Below, piece after piece: positions 28,476-37,026 of a stretch of DNA of 64,000 nucleotides (positions within the stretch are counted from its first letter, which is position 1; each line of letters starts with the position of its first letter). The DNA comes from PNON01 sp963757065. Its GTDB lineage: Bacteria > Chloroflexota > Anaerolineae > Anaerolineales > Anaerolineaceae. The stretch lies in contig CAVWQC010000001.1 of assembly GCA_963757065.1 (NCBI GenBank), positions 62,001-126,000 on the forward strand, read 5' to 3'. Position numbers and translations under genes: made by a program. The notes under the pieces were generated by a model that was given only the letters and a program-made list of their open reading frames with translations, searched no databases and had not been told where the DNA came from.

Positions 28476-30162
28476 GGTCGCTTTCAGGATATTTTTTGCA
28501 TTCATTATTTTAATAATTTCGATTTCACTTACCGGTTGTAGAAATGACTACGTTTCACTCGACGATATACAAAAAGCCCCGAGCGCCACAATTGAAACAA
28601 TTCCAACACAAATCCCTACGGTGGTAGAACTACCTACTCAGGTACCACCCACTGAAGTCATTCCTGGTACCGGCTATGGCGGCGGTTTCGAGCCGGAAGA
28701 AATTCAACCGACAGAAGTTCCAACATTTACCGAGACACCATTTATCGAACCGGTCATCGAAACTCAAACACCAACCCCTGAGATCGTTGAACCCACTCAG
28801 GATTTGAACCAGGCAATGACGGAAGCCATGCCGACCAGCACCAGTATCCCTCCGATCATGTATTACACTCAAGCGGGAGACACATTACCAGCAATCGCAG
28901 TACGCTTTAAGGTCAGCATCGATGACATTATCTCTGCAGAACCTCTCACCAAAACGGGATTTCTGGATCCAAATATCCTGTTAATGATCCCGCCGATGTT
29001 TTCAGATCTTGCGTCGAATTTGAAACTGATGCCTGACAGTGAAATTGTCTTTTCGCCATCCGCCCTGGATTTTGATATTGATAGTTTCGTTGCGGATGCG
29101 GGGGGTTACCTCTCCACTTACCGCGAATATTTGAACAGTGAAGGGTGGATAAATGGGGCAGGGGTCATTCGTAAAGTTGCCATAGAGAATTCGATCAATC
29201 CCAGGTTACTACTTTCACTTCTACAGTATAAAAGCAACTGGGTTTATGGTCAGCCAGCGAACGAAAATAGTATTCAATATCCACTTGGACATGTCGCCAA
29301 ATATAAAAACGGACTATATTTCCAACTGACATGGGCTGTAAGCCAGGTTTCTTATAGTTATTATGGCTGGCGTGAAGGGATCATGACGGATATTCCGTTT
29401 ACTGATAAAACAAGATTCCGGGCATCACCGGATATTAATGCCGGGACTTATTCAATTCAATACCTATTCGCACAGATGTACAGCTTAAGTGATTGGGAAG
29501 CTGTGTTATACGGGCAGGATAGTTTTCCAGTGGTACATGAAAGAATGTTTGGAAACCCCTGGCTGAGAGCTGTTGCAATTGAACCATTATTCCCGGCAAC
29601 TTTACAGCAACCCACGCTGATCCTTCCCATCGAACAGGATGAAGAATGGTCACTAACCGGAGGGCCGCATTCTGCCTGGGGAAACCAGGGCGCCAGGGCA
29701 GCACTTGATTTTGCACCAGGTGGCGCAAAGGGATGTGCACTATCAACGGAATGGGTGTTGGCAGCAGCATCTGGTGTGGTTACCCGTTCGGGTGGTGGAG
29801 TGGTGGTCCTTGATCTTGATGGTGATGGGAATGAGCAAACGGGTTGGAATTTATTTTATATGCACATTGCCACAGAGGACCGTCCTGTAGTTGGACAATG
29901 GCTTGAACAGGGTGATCATCTTGGCCATCCCTCTTGTGAAGGTGGTGTATCTACCGGTACTCACTTCCACTTTGCAAGGAAATATAACGGTGAATGGATC
30001 CTGGCAGGCGGACCATTACCTTTCGATCTGGATGGGTGGACCGCTCATGCAGATGCCCAGGATTATAAAGGGACTCTGACCCGCAACGGTAAAGTGGTTA
30101 CAGCCTGCACCTGTGGTACAGCAGATACATATATATTTAGAGATAAAATCAGCCCGAATTAA
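28417..30162 (+). CDS. LysM-M23 peptidase lipoprotein (tandem copy 2)
   Basis: 581 residues. It overlaps the 3' end of copy 1 by 59 bases if it starts at 28417 (GGTGAAAG upstream). The lipoprotein signal is FAFIILIISISLTGC. A long acidic Pro/Thr linker, a LysM-like segment (YTQAGDTLPAIAVRFKVS) and the shared central region (NPRLLLSLLQYKSNWV) follow. The M23 part has GPHSAWGNQGARAALDFAPGG, VVLDLDGDGNEQTGWNLFYMH and GTHFHFARKYNG. Catalytic ligands are conserved. Same order and spacing as copies 1 and 3. Confidence 0.83.
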   Translation: MVYQLKHGTVKGKKTRSSDKVAFRIFFAFIILIISISLTGCRNDYVSLDDIQKAPSATIETIPTQIPTVVELPTQVPPTEVIPGTGYGGGFEPEEIQPTEVPTFTETPFIEPVIETQTPTPEIVEPTQDLNQAMTEAMPTSTSIPPIMYYTQAGDTLPAIAVRFKVSIDDIISAEPLTKTGFLDPNILLMIPPMFSDLASNLKLMPDSEIVFSPSALDFDIDSFVADAGGYLSTYREYLNSEGWINGAGVIRKVAIENSINPRLLLSLLQYKSNWVYGQPANENSIQYPLGHVAKYKNGLYFQLTWAVSQVSYSYYGWREGIMTDIPFTDKTRFRASPDINAGTYSIQYLFAQMYSLSDWEAVLYGQDSFPVVHERMFGNPWLRAVAIEPLFPATLQQPTLILPIEQDEEWSLTGGPHSAWGNQGARAALDFAPGGAKGCALSTEWVLAAASGVVTRSGGGVVVLDLDGDGNEQTGWNLFYMHIATEDRPVVGQWLEQGDHLGHPSCEGGVSTGTHFHFARKYNGEWILAGGPLPFDLDGWTAHADAQDYKGTLTRNGKVVTACTCGTADTYIFRDKISPN

Positions 30163-30187
30163 GCCATTTCGAGTACAATTGGCTTAA

Positions 30188-31705
30188 ATGCAAAGTATTC
30201 GAAGAAAAACAAAACCCAAAGATTCAAAAATTTTCAGGTCTGTCATCCACCGGTTCATAGTTATCAGTATGAGCGTGATGTTCATTCTTAACGCATGCGT
30301 ACCTTTAGTAACTGAAGGCACCGGACAGGTAACACCGACAGCTGAACAACCAGCTATTGTAGTAAGTGTCACCCCTTTGCCTACCCGGGAAGCCTTTGAC
30401 CCGGGAGAGTTGGTGGATTACACCGTTCAGGACGGTGACACAGTTGTTGCTCTGGCTGCCAGGTTTAATACAACCGTCCAGGAAATTCAGGAAAATAACC
30501 CTGTTTTACCCCTAACCACCACCACTCTTCCACCAGGTCTTCCTTTAAGAATTCCCATTTATTATCTGCCCTTCTGGGGATCATCTTATCAGATCCTGCC
30601 GGATTTCCTGTTTATAAATGGGCCTGCGCAAATAGCATTCGATACCTTAGATTACGTGGAAAAGTCGGACGGATGGTTGAAAACTTACCGGATCTATGCT
30701 TATGGTGACTGGCGAACCGGTGCAGAATTAGTCCAATATGTTGGATTGACATACAGCATCAGCCCGCAGCTATTATTAGCACTCCTTGAATATAAAATGC
30801 AAGCTTTAACAAGTCCAATAATCCCAAATAATGTAGACCGGTATGCGTTGGGATTTAGAAAGATCTACAATGCTAACTTATACCTTCAACTCCTGCTACT
30901 GGCGGATAATTTAAACGCTGGTTATTATGGCTGGCGGTCAGGTGAAATACATTCCATAGAATTACAGGATGGCAAGCTGATGCGGTTTGATCCCTGGCTT
31001 AACGCAGCCAGTGTCTCATTGCAAAATTACTTTTCCATCATTTCTTCTGTAGCCGATTTTGAAAAAGCAATTTCCAGTGATGGTTTTGCGAATACATACC
31101 ATACACTTTTTGGCGCCTTTCCGGTTCAGACATCAGAGTTTATTCCCGGCAGCTTGAACCAACCTGAGATGAAGCTTCCATTTACCCCCAATAGATCCTG
31201 GGCATATACCGGTGCTCCTCATCCAGCCTGGGGAGAGAATCAACCCTGGGCTGCAATTGATTTCGCACCGCCTGCTGATAAAAGCGGTTGTACCGAATCA
31301 CCTGAATGGGTTACAGCAGTCGCGGATGGAGTCCTCTCCCGGGTTGAACTTGGATTGACCATCCTGGATCTTGATGGAGATGGTGACGAAAGAACGGGTT
31401 GGGCAGTGATGTACCTCCACCTTTCGAGGTATGATGCAGCCGTCCAGGGTAAGCAGGTGAAAGCTGGTGATGTGTTGGGGCATCCGTCCTGTGAAAGAGG
31501 TCAGGCTACAGGTACGCATGTCCATATGGCCAGGAAATATAATGGCGAATGGATCACCGCAGACAGCCCCCTGCCGTTTAACCTTGAAGGTTGGATCGTT
31601 CATTCGAGTGGTACACCTTACCTGGGAACCTTGACCCGTTTCACCCAAACCGTCGTTGCCTGTACATGTGCAGACCAGGCTTCTCAGCTCGAAACCGGGA
31701 AATAA
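30188..31705 (+). CDS. LysM-M23 peptidase lipoprotein (tandem copy 3)
   Basis: 505 residues, 25 bases after copy 2. It has a basic N-terminus and a lipoprotein signal (SVMFILNAC). LysM is YTVQDGDTVVALAARFNTTVQEI. The central region has SPQLLLALLEYKMQAL. The M23 domain has GAPHPAWGENQPWAAIDFAPP, LDLDGDGDERTGWAVMYLH, GHPSCERGQATGTHVHMARKY. The three copies are divergent enough to be old duplications. Together they probably remodel peptidoglycan. Confidence 0.83.
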   Translation: MQSIRRKTKPKDSKIFRSVIHRFIVISMSVMFILNACVPLVTEGTGQVTPTAEQPAIVVSVTPLPTREAFDPGELVDYTVQDGDTVVALAARFNTTVQEIQENNPVLPLTTTTLPPGLPLRIPIYYLPFWGSSYQILPDFLFINGPAQIAFDTLDYVEKSDGWLKTYRIYAYGDWRTGAELVQYVGLTYSISPQLLLALLEYKMQALTSPIIPNNVDRYALGFRKIYNANLYLQLLLLADNLNAGYYGWRSGEIHSIELQDGKLMRFDPWLNAASVSLQNYFSIISSVADFEKAISSDGFANTYHTLFGAFPVQTSEFIPGSLNQPEMKLPFTPNRSWAYTGAPHPAWGENQPWAAIDFAPPADKSGCTESPEWVTAVADGVLSRVELGLTILDLDGDGDERTGWAVMYLHLSRYDAAVQGKQVKAGDVLGHPSCERGQATGTHVHMARKYNGEWITADSPLPFNLEGWIVHSSGTPYLGTLTRFTQTVVACTCADQASQLETGK

Positions 31706-31718
31706 TTGAGCATTTCAA

Positions 31719-32546
31719 ATGAGTGAAAGCGATACGATCAACAAATTAGAGTATCCAAATACCCTTGCATCTCTTTCGAGGGAAATATCTGATGCTGGAA
31801 TATCAGCCGGGGATACACTTCTTGTCCATTCATCCCTTAGTGCGCTTGGCTGGGTTTCAGGTGGAGCTGTTGCGGTTATTCAAGCCTTAATGGAAGTAAC
31901 AACCTCTGAAGGAACGCTGGTCATGCCGGAACATAGCGGTGACCTGTCTGATCCGGCTAATTGGCACCATCCTCCAGTTCCGGAAAATTGGTGGAGCATC
32001 ATTCGTGAAAGCATGCCAGCCTACCATCCCGCATATACTCCCAGCCGGGGAATGGGTACCATACCAGAGGTATTCAGGACAATGCCAGGTGTTATCCGTA
32101 GTGATCATCCAGAGGTATCGTTTGCTGCCTGGGGTAAACAAGCCAGCTTTATAACCTCAGGGCATTCATTGGACTACTCTTTGGGTGAGAATTCTCCACT
32201 GGCAAGAATCTACGATCTGGATGGGAAAGTGCTTTTACTGGGAGTTGGTTTCGCTAACAACACATCGTTTCATCTATCTGAAGTACGAGCACGGGGTTCA
32301 AGTATCGCAAAACAAGGAGCGCCGATTAATATTAACGGCGTAAGAAAATGGGTGGAATACACGGATATCATTTATGATTCCGAATTGTTTGATAAAGTGG
32401 GAGAAGAATTTTGTAATACAGGCCTGGTAAAAATAATTAAAATTGGAGCATGTAATTGCTTTCTATTTGATCAAAAGCCGGCAGTGGATTTTGGAGTTCA
32501 ATGGATCGAACAGCAGCGAGGTTTTACCCCGATCATCCCTCAATGA
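31719..32546 (+). CDS. AAC(3)-family N-acetyltransferase-like protein
   Basis: 275 residues. Family motifs are LLVHSSLSALGWVSGGAVAVIQAL, EGTLVMPEHSGD, SRGMGTIPEVFR and the catalytic region SDHPEVSFAAWG. LLLGVGFANNTSFHLSE follows, with the His typical of AAC(3). The family acetylates the 3-amino group of aminoglycosides, but chromosomal members in environmental bacteria often act on unknown amines or spore/wall sugars. It overlaps the convergent OsmC gene by 14 bases. Confidence 0.85.
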   Translation: MSESDTINKLEYPNTLASLSREISDAGISAGDTLLVHSSLSALGWVSGGAVAVIQALMEVTTSEGTLVMPEHSGDLSDPANWHHPPVPENWWSIIRESMPAYHPAYTPSRGMGTIPEVFRTMPGVIRSDHPEVSFAAWGKQASFITSGHSLDYSLGENSPLARIYDLDGKVLLLGVGFANNTSFHLSEVRARGSSIAKQGAPININGVRKWVEYTDIIYDSELFDKVGEEFCNTGLVKIIKIGACNCFLFDQKPAVDFGVQWIEQQRGFTPIIPQ

Positions 32547-32949
32547 TCTCGTAGCGGGTGGTGATTGGAAATGCTTTGCCAAGCATGGCGGATGCAGGAC
32601 AATATTTTGTACTCGACAGTTCAATTGCCCTTTCAACAGATTTTGAATCAATATTCTTACCAGTGATATGGAAGAATAGTTCTGCTTGAGTGAATACCTT
32701 GGGATGCTCTTCGGCACGAATTGCGTGAACTGAAACTTCAAAAGCTGTGACTTCTAAACATTTTTTTTCAAGGATCGAGATCACATCCATCGCTGTGCAG
32801 CCTGCTAAACCTATTGCCAGCAATTCGACAGGTCTGAAACCATCGTTTTCGCTTCCTATTTCATTATAACCACCCAGTGGCAGTGTGAAACCGCTATCTG
32901 CTGTTCCATCAAAACCCAATCCAGATTTCCAAACTACTTTGGCATCCAT
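32533..32949 (-). CDS. OsmC/Ohr-family peroxiredoxin-like protein
   Basis: 138 residues, normal size. The two redox cysteines are in LAIGLAGCTAMDV and SSTKYCPASAML, both encoded as Cys. The family reduces organic hydroperoxides with thiol reductants. It sits 17 bases downstream of the selenocysteine oxidoreductase gene on the same strand. The Sec protein could be its reductant, which is inference from position. Confidence 0.88.
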   Translation of the reverse strand: MDAKVVWKSGLGFDGTADSGFTLPLGGYNEIGSENDGFRPVELLAIGLAGCTAMDVISILEKKCLEVTAFEVSVHAIRAEEHPKVFTQAELFFHITGKNIDSKSVERAIELSSTKYCPASAMLGKAFPITTRYEIIEG

Positions 32950-32966
32950 GTTCTCTCCTTGTGTTC

Positions 32967-33638
32967 TTAGGTCTCCAGGACCCGCTTGATCTCATTTATT
33001 AGTTCTTCTTCCGGACCTGAGCCCACCATGGTACCGGATCCGTTATTAATTGTGGTTTGTGGTACACCACTCACATGAAACTGGTTTGCCAGATCTGGAA
33101 ATTCCATTGCCTCTATCATTTCAGCCTGAATGTAAGGGGACTCGAAAGCCATTGCATGAGCCAGGTTCACGGCTGGCGGGCAATAAGGTCAGGTTGGTGT
33201 AACAAAAACTTGTAGAAGAATATCTTTATTGATGGTCCCAAGATATTCACGGGTATCCGGGTTGAGATCCGTCGATCGTTGCGATACCATGATCAGGTCA
33301 TTGATCAAGGATGTGAATTCATGCCCGGATGGCATCCCTGAATACCTGATCCCGTAATCAATTATTTCATTTTTTTCTTTGGCAGTAATTACGATTCCCG
33401 GTGTTTTATCCACATGATACTTTTTAGCGATTTCCGGTTCATTTTCTACATCATAGATTTCGAGTGATAATTTGTCGGATAATGGAATGATCTCTTCCAA
33501 GAGAGACCTGGTAGGTTGGCAGTACTCGCAACGTAATTCACTCCCAAAAAAAAGAACATGGACAGAATTTTGGAGAGTTTGGTCAAAAACATCTTTTACT
33601 TGTTTTGCAATATCCTCAGTGAGCAATCTTTCCAACAT
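32967..33638 (-). CDS. Selenocysteine-containing protein disulfide oxidoreductase (in-frame UGA at 33189-33191)
   Basis: Read through TGA, the frame is 223 residues long with two thioredoxin folds, as in PDO/glutaredoxin-like proteins. Fold 1 has the active site CEYC (FFGSELRCEYCQP) and cis-Pro in DKTPGIVI. Fold 2 has VFVTPT-U-PYCPPAVNLAHAMA, where U is TGA. The family motif there is TPTCPYCP, so Sec replaces the first active-site Cys. Cis-Pro in fold 2 is GVPQT. Both sides of the TGA are in the same frame and complete the domain. A SECIS-like hairpin follows 11 bases after TGA. selA lies 3.4 kb upstream on the same strand. The ATG at 33638 is chosen for GAAGGG upstream. Confidence 0.88.
33160..33177 (-). 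promoter_or_regulatory. Bacterial SECIS-like hairpin for UGA decoding
   Basis: In the mRNA, GCCAG, then CCGUGAAC, then CUGGC form a 5-bp stem with an 8-base loop. The stem begins 11 bases after the UGA. The GU in the apical loop is about 19 bases past UGA, within the usual bacterial window. A loop GU and short stem close to UGA are what SelB needs. Confidence 0.7.
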
Positions 33639-33872
33639 TTCAAATCCCTTCTGAACTACCAAACTTTCAATTATCTTATTATATGATACGAGCAATGAAT
33701 TCAGTTCACAATGACGAAAATCCCGATTAATCCAGTTCGAGAAATCCAAATCAAATATTTCAATTACTGTGTGGTTGAGGATATAGTTATATGAATAATA
33801 ATTGCATTAGAAATTTACTTCTCATGTGATTCCACTGTCTAATGAAATGACTGAGCAACTATTAATTTTCGG

Positions 33873-34136
33873 TTATTTTTCCCCATTCCCATTAATATAA
33901 TCCACCAAGTTTAATTTCTTAAACAAATTCTCTTTTACCTCTCCGGGAATACCATTTTGTTGAGCTATCTCGTGGTAAAGCGAAATTGTTTTTTCGGTAG
34001 TATCCACAACAACCCGGCAATGTTCACATCCCTTGATATGCTCTTCCAATTGAGCACAGGCTTCCGGGCTAATATCGCCATCCAAATAATCGCCAATTAG
34101 ATTTATGAGGCTATCACATTTTGTATGTTCCATCAT
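33873..34136 (-). CDS. Zinc-binding anti-sigma factor (zf-HC2)
   Basis: 87 residues. The anti-sigma zinc domain is CAQLEEHIKGCEHCRVVVD, with HxxxCxxC at about 33-40. No transmembrane segment follows, so it is a soluble ZAS protein, perhaps redox-sensitive. Its start overlaps the 3' end of the sigma-factor gene by 23 bases, which implies co-translation. Its C-terminus is short (87 residues), compared with membrane-bound members. Confidence 0.85.
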   Translation of the reverse strand: MMEHTKCDSLINLIGDYLDGDISPEACAQLEEHIKGCEHCRVVVDTTEKTISLYHEIAQQNGIPGEVKENLFKKLNLVDYINGNGEK

Positions 34137-34698
34137 TCACCTGTTTTTCGGTCTTTCCTTCAGAGAAATAATGTGAGATATTCTCCCGTAACTGCAACCT
34201 AGCCCTTAATAACCTTGTCTTCACAGCAGATTCAGATAATCCAAGAGTTTGAGCAGTGTCCCTGATTGAAAGATCTTCCATATCTCGAAGGACGAAAACT
34301 ATGCGCAGTTTGTCCGGCAATAATCCAATCTCTTTATTCAAAATCGTGCGCATCTCATTCGATACCAATTCCTTCTCAGGAAGATTGGTCCAATCAACAA
34401 TTTCATTCGGAGGAGTTGCCCCGTCTTCGTCTTCTTTATCCTCGTCGATCGAAATTTCAATACCTTTTCGTTTCCTGATCAACATTAATGCTTCATTCAC
34501 GGCAATCCTGTAAATCCAGGTCGATAAACTGGATCGCCCTTCAAATGAGTTTAAGCCATGAAAGACTTTGATAAAGGTTTCCTGAAGAATATCTTCAGCG
34601 TCTTGAGTTGAATTGAGAATATTCATGGCAATTCGATAAACCGGGTTGGAATAATAATCCACCAACCTGGCTTGTTCTTTACGATCTCCAGTACGCAA
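34114..34698 (-). CDS. ECF RNA polymerase sigma factor
   Basis: 194 residues. Region 2 has DAEDILQETFIKVFHGLNSFEGRSSLSTWIYRIAVNEAL; region 4 has LRIVFVLRDMEDLSIRDTAQTLGLSESAVKTRLLRAR. The linker is acidic (SIDEDKEDEDGA). The TTG at 34698 is the only canonical start; the open frame runs upstream to about 34741 (FSLELL before it) but has no ATG or GTG there. So the true start is unclear. It is regulated by the co-encoded anti-sigma factor. Target promoters are unknown. Confidence 0.88.
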   Translation of the reverse strand: MRTGDRKEQARLVDYYSNPVYRIAMNILNSTQDAEDILQETFIKVFHGLNSFEGRSSLSTWIYRIAVNEALMLIRKRKGIEISIDEDKEDEDGATPPNEIVDWTNLPEKELVSNEMRTILNKEIGLLPDKLRIVFVLRDMEDLSIRDTAQTLGLSESAVKTRLLRARLQLRENISHYFSEGKTEKQVNDGTYKM

Positions 34699-34765
34699 TA
34701 ATTCGAGTGAAAACTCTGGTTTTGGGTTAGTATGATTTATTTGATGTTACCGAATAAAGAAAGTT

Positions 34766-35810
34766 TCAAATTGAAGCAAGGGGCCAGGAAGGTAAGGCAT
34801 CCATATCCAGAGGAGCCGACTTGTCCGGATGAATAACGATAATAACCGGCAGCACCGATCATCGCTGCGTTGTCAGTACATAAGGAAAAAGGTGGAATCT
34901 GAACTGGAAACCTTGTTTGCTCAGTGAAAGCATTCCTAAGTGCCTGGTTCGCCGATACGCCGCCAGCAACAAGGATTTCTTTTACATTGTATTTTTGCGC
35001 AGCGGCCAGTGATTTTGATAGAAGAATATCCACCACTGCTGCTTGAAAACTGGCCGCCATGTCTGCAACTGGTAAGGCTATCTTTCTTTCTTCAAATTGC
35101 TTCACTGTACGCAGCACAGCAGTCTTTAAGCCGCTAAACGAAAAATTCCAGGTGCCTTCCAGTTTGGCACGCGGGAAAGCAAAAGCCTTAGGATTCCCAT
35201 TTTCTGCTGCAATTTGGATGGAAGGTCCACCAGGATAGGATAATCCAAGTAAACGCGCCACTTTATCGAAGGCTTCACCTGCAGCATCATCCAATGTTTT
35301 CCCCAGAGATTGATATTGTAAGTGGCCTTTGATCAGGATTAATTCAGTGTGCCCACCGGAAACAAGCAATGCCAGGAGGGGAAATTGCGGTTCCTCGGGT
35401 GCTTTTTCCCTGTCAGGGTAAGCTGATGCGTCATAGACCCAGGCTGAATAAATATGTCCTTCAAGGTGATTGATTCCAATAATGGGGATTCCTCTGGCTA
35501 AAGATAATGCCTTGGCCATATTTAATCCGACGACGAGAGAACCGGCAAGACCGGGACCCTGGGTTACGGCAATGGCATCAATATCATTCATCGTCATATG
35601 GGCCTGGAGCAGCGTCTGATCAACTACACCATAAATGGTTCGAATGTGCTGCCGTGATGCCACTTCCGGAAAAACACCCCCATATTGAGCGTGCAAATCG
35701 ATCTGAGTGGCGACTACACTTGACAACAGGGCTCGTCCATTCTCCAGAATCGCAGCAGCTGTTTCATCGCATGATGACTCTATGCCCAAAACTCTAAGCG
35801 GGACATTCAT
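34766..35810 (-). CDS. tsaD: tRNA threonylcarbamoyladenosine transferase TsaD, one frameshift
   Basis: 347 residues if an extra G near 34804-34810 is removed; the C-terminus then ends DMDALPSWPLASI, the normal family ending. Uncorrected, the frame runs to 34737 with an atypical tail. It has GIESSCDETAAAIL at the start, HLEGHIYSAW (metal His pair), LVSGGHTELI and NFSFSGLKTAVLR. TsaD makes t6A37 in tRNAs reading ANN codons, with TsaB and TsaE. It follows the M24 peptidase by 10 bases. As an essential gene, its frameshift is good evidence for an assembly error. Confidence 0.93.
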
Positions 35811-35820
35811 TTGATCTCTT

Positions 35821-37026
35821 TCAACCTTTTCTCACAGGTAATACCAGATCCATTGGATATGCCGTAAATAGTTCGATCTTTCCTTGTGGAGTCACATAAT
35901 ATGAATCTTCCAACCGTATACCCATTCCTCTTTCTGGATAGTATAGACCCGGTTCAATTGTAAAAACAGTGCCAGGAACCAGACGATCGTTTGTTTCAGC
36001 AAATGTACTGAACCAGGGTTGCTCGTGGATATCCAATCCCAAACCATGTCCAAGGCTGTGAACAAAACCCTCCTGGGTTCCAGGGACAGATCGGATGGTT
36101 GGGTGCCCCATACTTTCAAATAGATCACAGGTACGAATTTGATACTCCTTACACAACTGGCCAGATTTTAACTCATTGACCACCGTATCATAAACTTTTT
36201 TGACATCTGTATAAAGCTTAAGGGTTGGATCATCTGCATAACCCATGCACCAGGTACGGGTAAAATCGTAGAAATAACCACCGCCGGCCTCACAGGGGTA
36301 TATATCAAATACGATCGTTTTACCTAATTCAATAATATCGTCAGGATTTCCCACATTGTGTGGAATTGCTGCATCCCTGCCGATGGAAAAGATCGTTCCT
36401 TCGGGATTTTCTGCGCCTTCTTCTGCCAGCCACAAATTGATCAGCTTTTTTACTTCCCCTATTTTTAGCGGTTCTCCAGCAGTATTAAGTAAATGGTTAG
36501 CATGAACAGGACGTGAAGTTAATAGATCAGCCACCCGTCCAACGACTTTTGTTGTCACTTTCCCCATTTTGCGGATCCGCTCGATCTCATAATCTTCCTT
36601 TGTAGTCCGAGCTTCCATCAGAATGGGACTTTCACCCTCACTGAAAAAATCATATTCAGGGGCTATCTTTTTAAGCTCATCCAGTAATGCTAAAAACCGT
36701 CCAGATTCCACCCGGCCATAAAAACATATCTTTCCGCTTGTGAGACCGGCTTCATTCAGCATCCATCGATATTCCTGTGCCAGGTTCATAATTCCGGCCT
36801 TTTGATTATGATGCAAGACTGTTCGCAAGCCTGACCTGGCGGCTTCTTCTCTTTCCATCGGGTAACAATAAATCGTCGCATCAGTTCCAGCCAATTTAAT
36901 TACGTTCGCATCAAAATGACCACCACCAGTAAGATAGACCATGGCCGGGTTGTGATCACCTGCTCCAGAAATAAGGATTGCATCGATTGCATTGTCTTTC
37001 ATAAGCAGGTCTATTTGATTTTTCAT
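35821..37026 (-). CDS. M24-family Xaa-Pro peptidase-like metallopeptidase
   Basis: 401 residues. N-terminal creatinase-like domain (1-160), then the pita-bread domain with IVFDIYPCEAGGGYFYDFTRTW (metal Asp and Asp), GFVHSLGHGLGLDIHEQP (His) and FTIEPGLYYPERGMGIRLED (Glu and Glu). All five metal ligands are present. It probably removes N-terminal residues before proline. The start overlaps the selA stop as ATGA, so it is translationally coupled. Confidence 0.9.
   Translation of the reverse strand: MKNQIDLLMKDNAIDAILISGAGDHNPAMVYLTGGGHFDANVIKLAGTDATIYCYPMEREEAARSGLRTVLHHNQKAGIMNLAQEYRWMLNEAGLTSGKICFYGRVESGRFLALLDELKKIAPEYDFFSEGESPILMEARTTKEDYEIERIRKMGKVTTKVVGRVADLLTSRPVHANHLLNTAGEPLKIGEVKKLINLWLAEEGAENPEGTIFSIGRDAAIPHNVGNPDDIIELGKTIVFDIYPCEAGGGYFYDFTRTWCMGYADDPTLKLYTDVKKVYDTVVNELKSGQLCKEYQIRTCDLFESMGHPTIRSVPGTQEGFVHSLGHGLGLDIHEQPWFSTFAETNDRLVPGTVFTIEPGLYYPERGMGIRLEDSYYVTPQGKIELFTAYPMDLVLPVRKG

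Noticed and set aside
31719..32546. AAC(3)-like gene as an acquired resistance cassette
   Set aside because: No integron, transposon or plasmid gene is nearby, and base composition matches the neighbouring lipoprotein genes.
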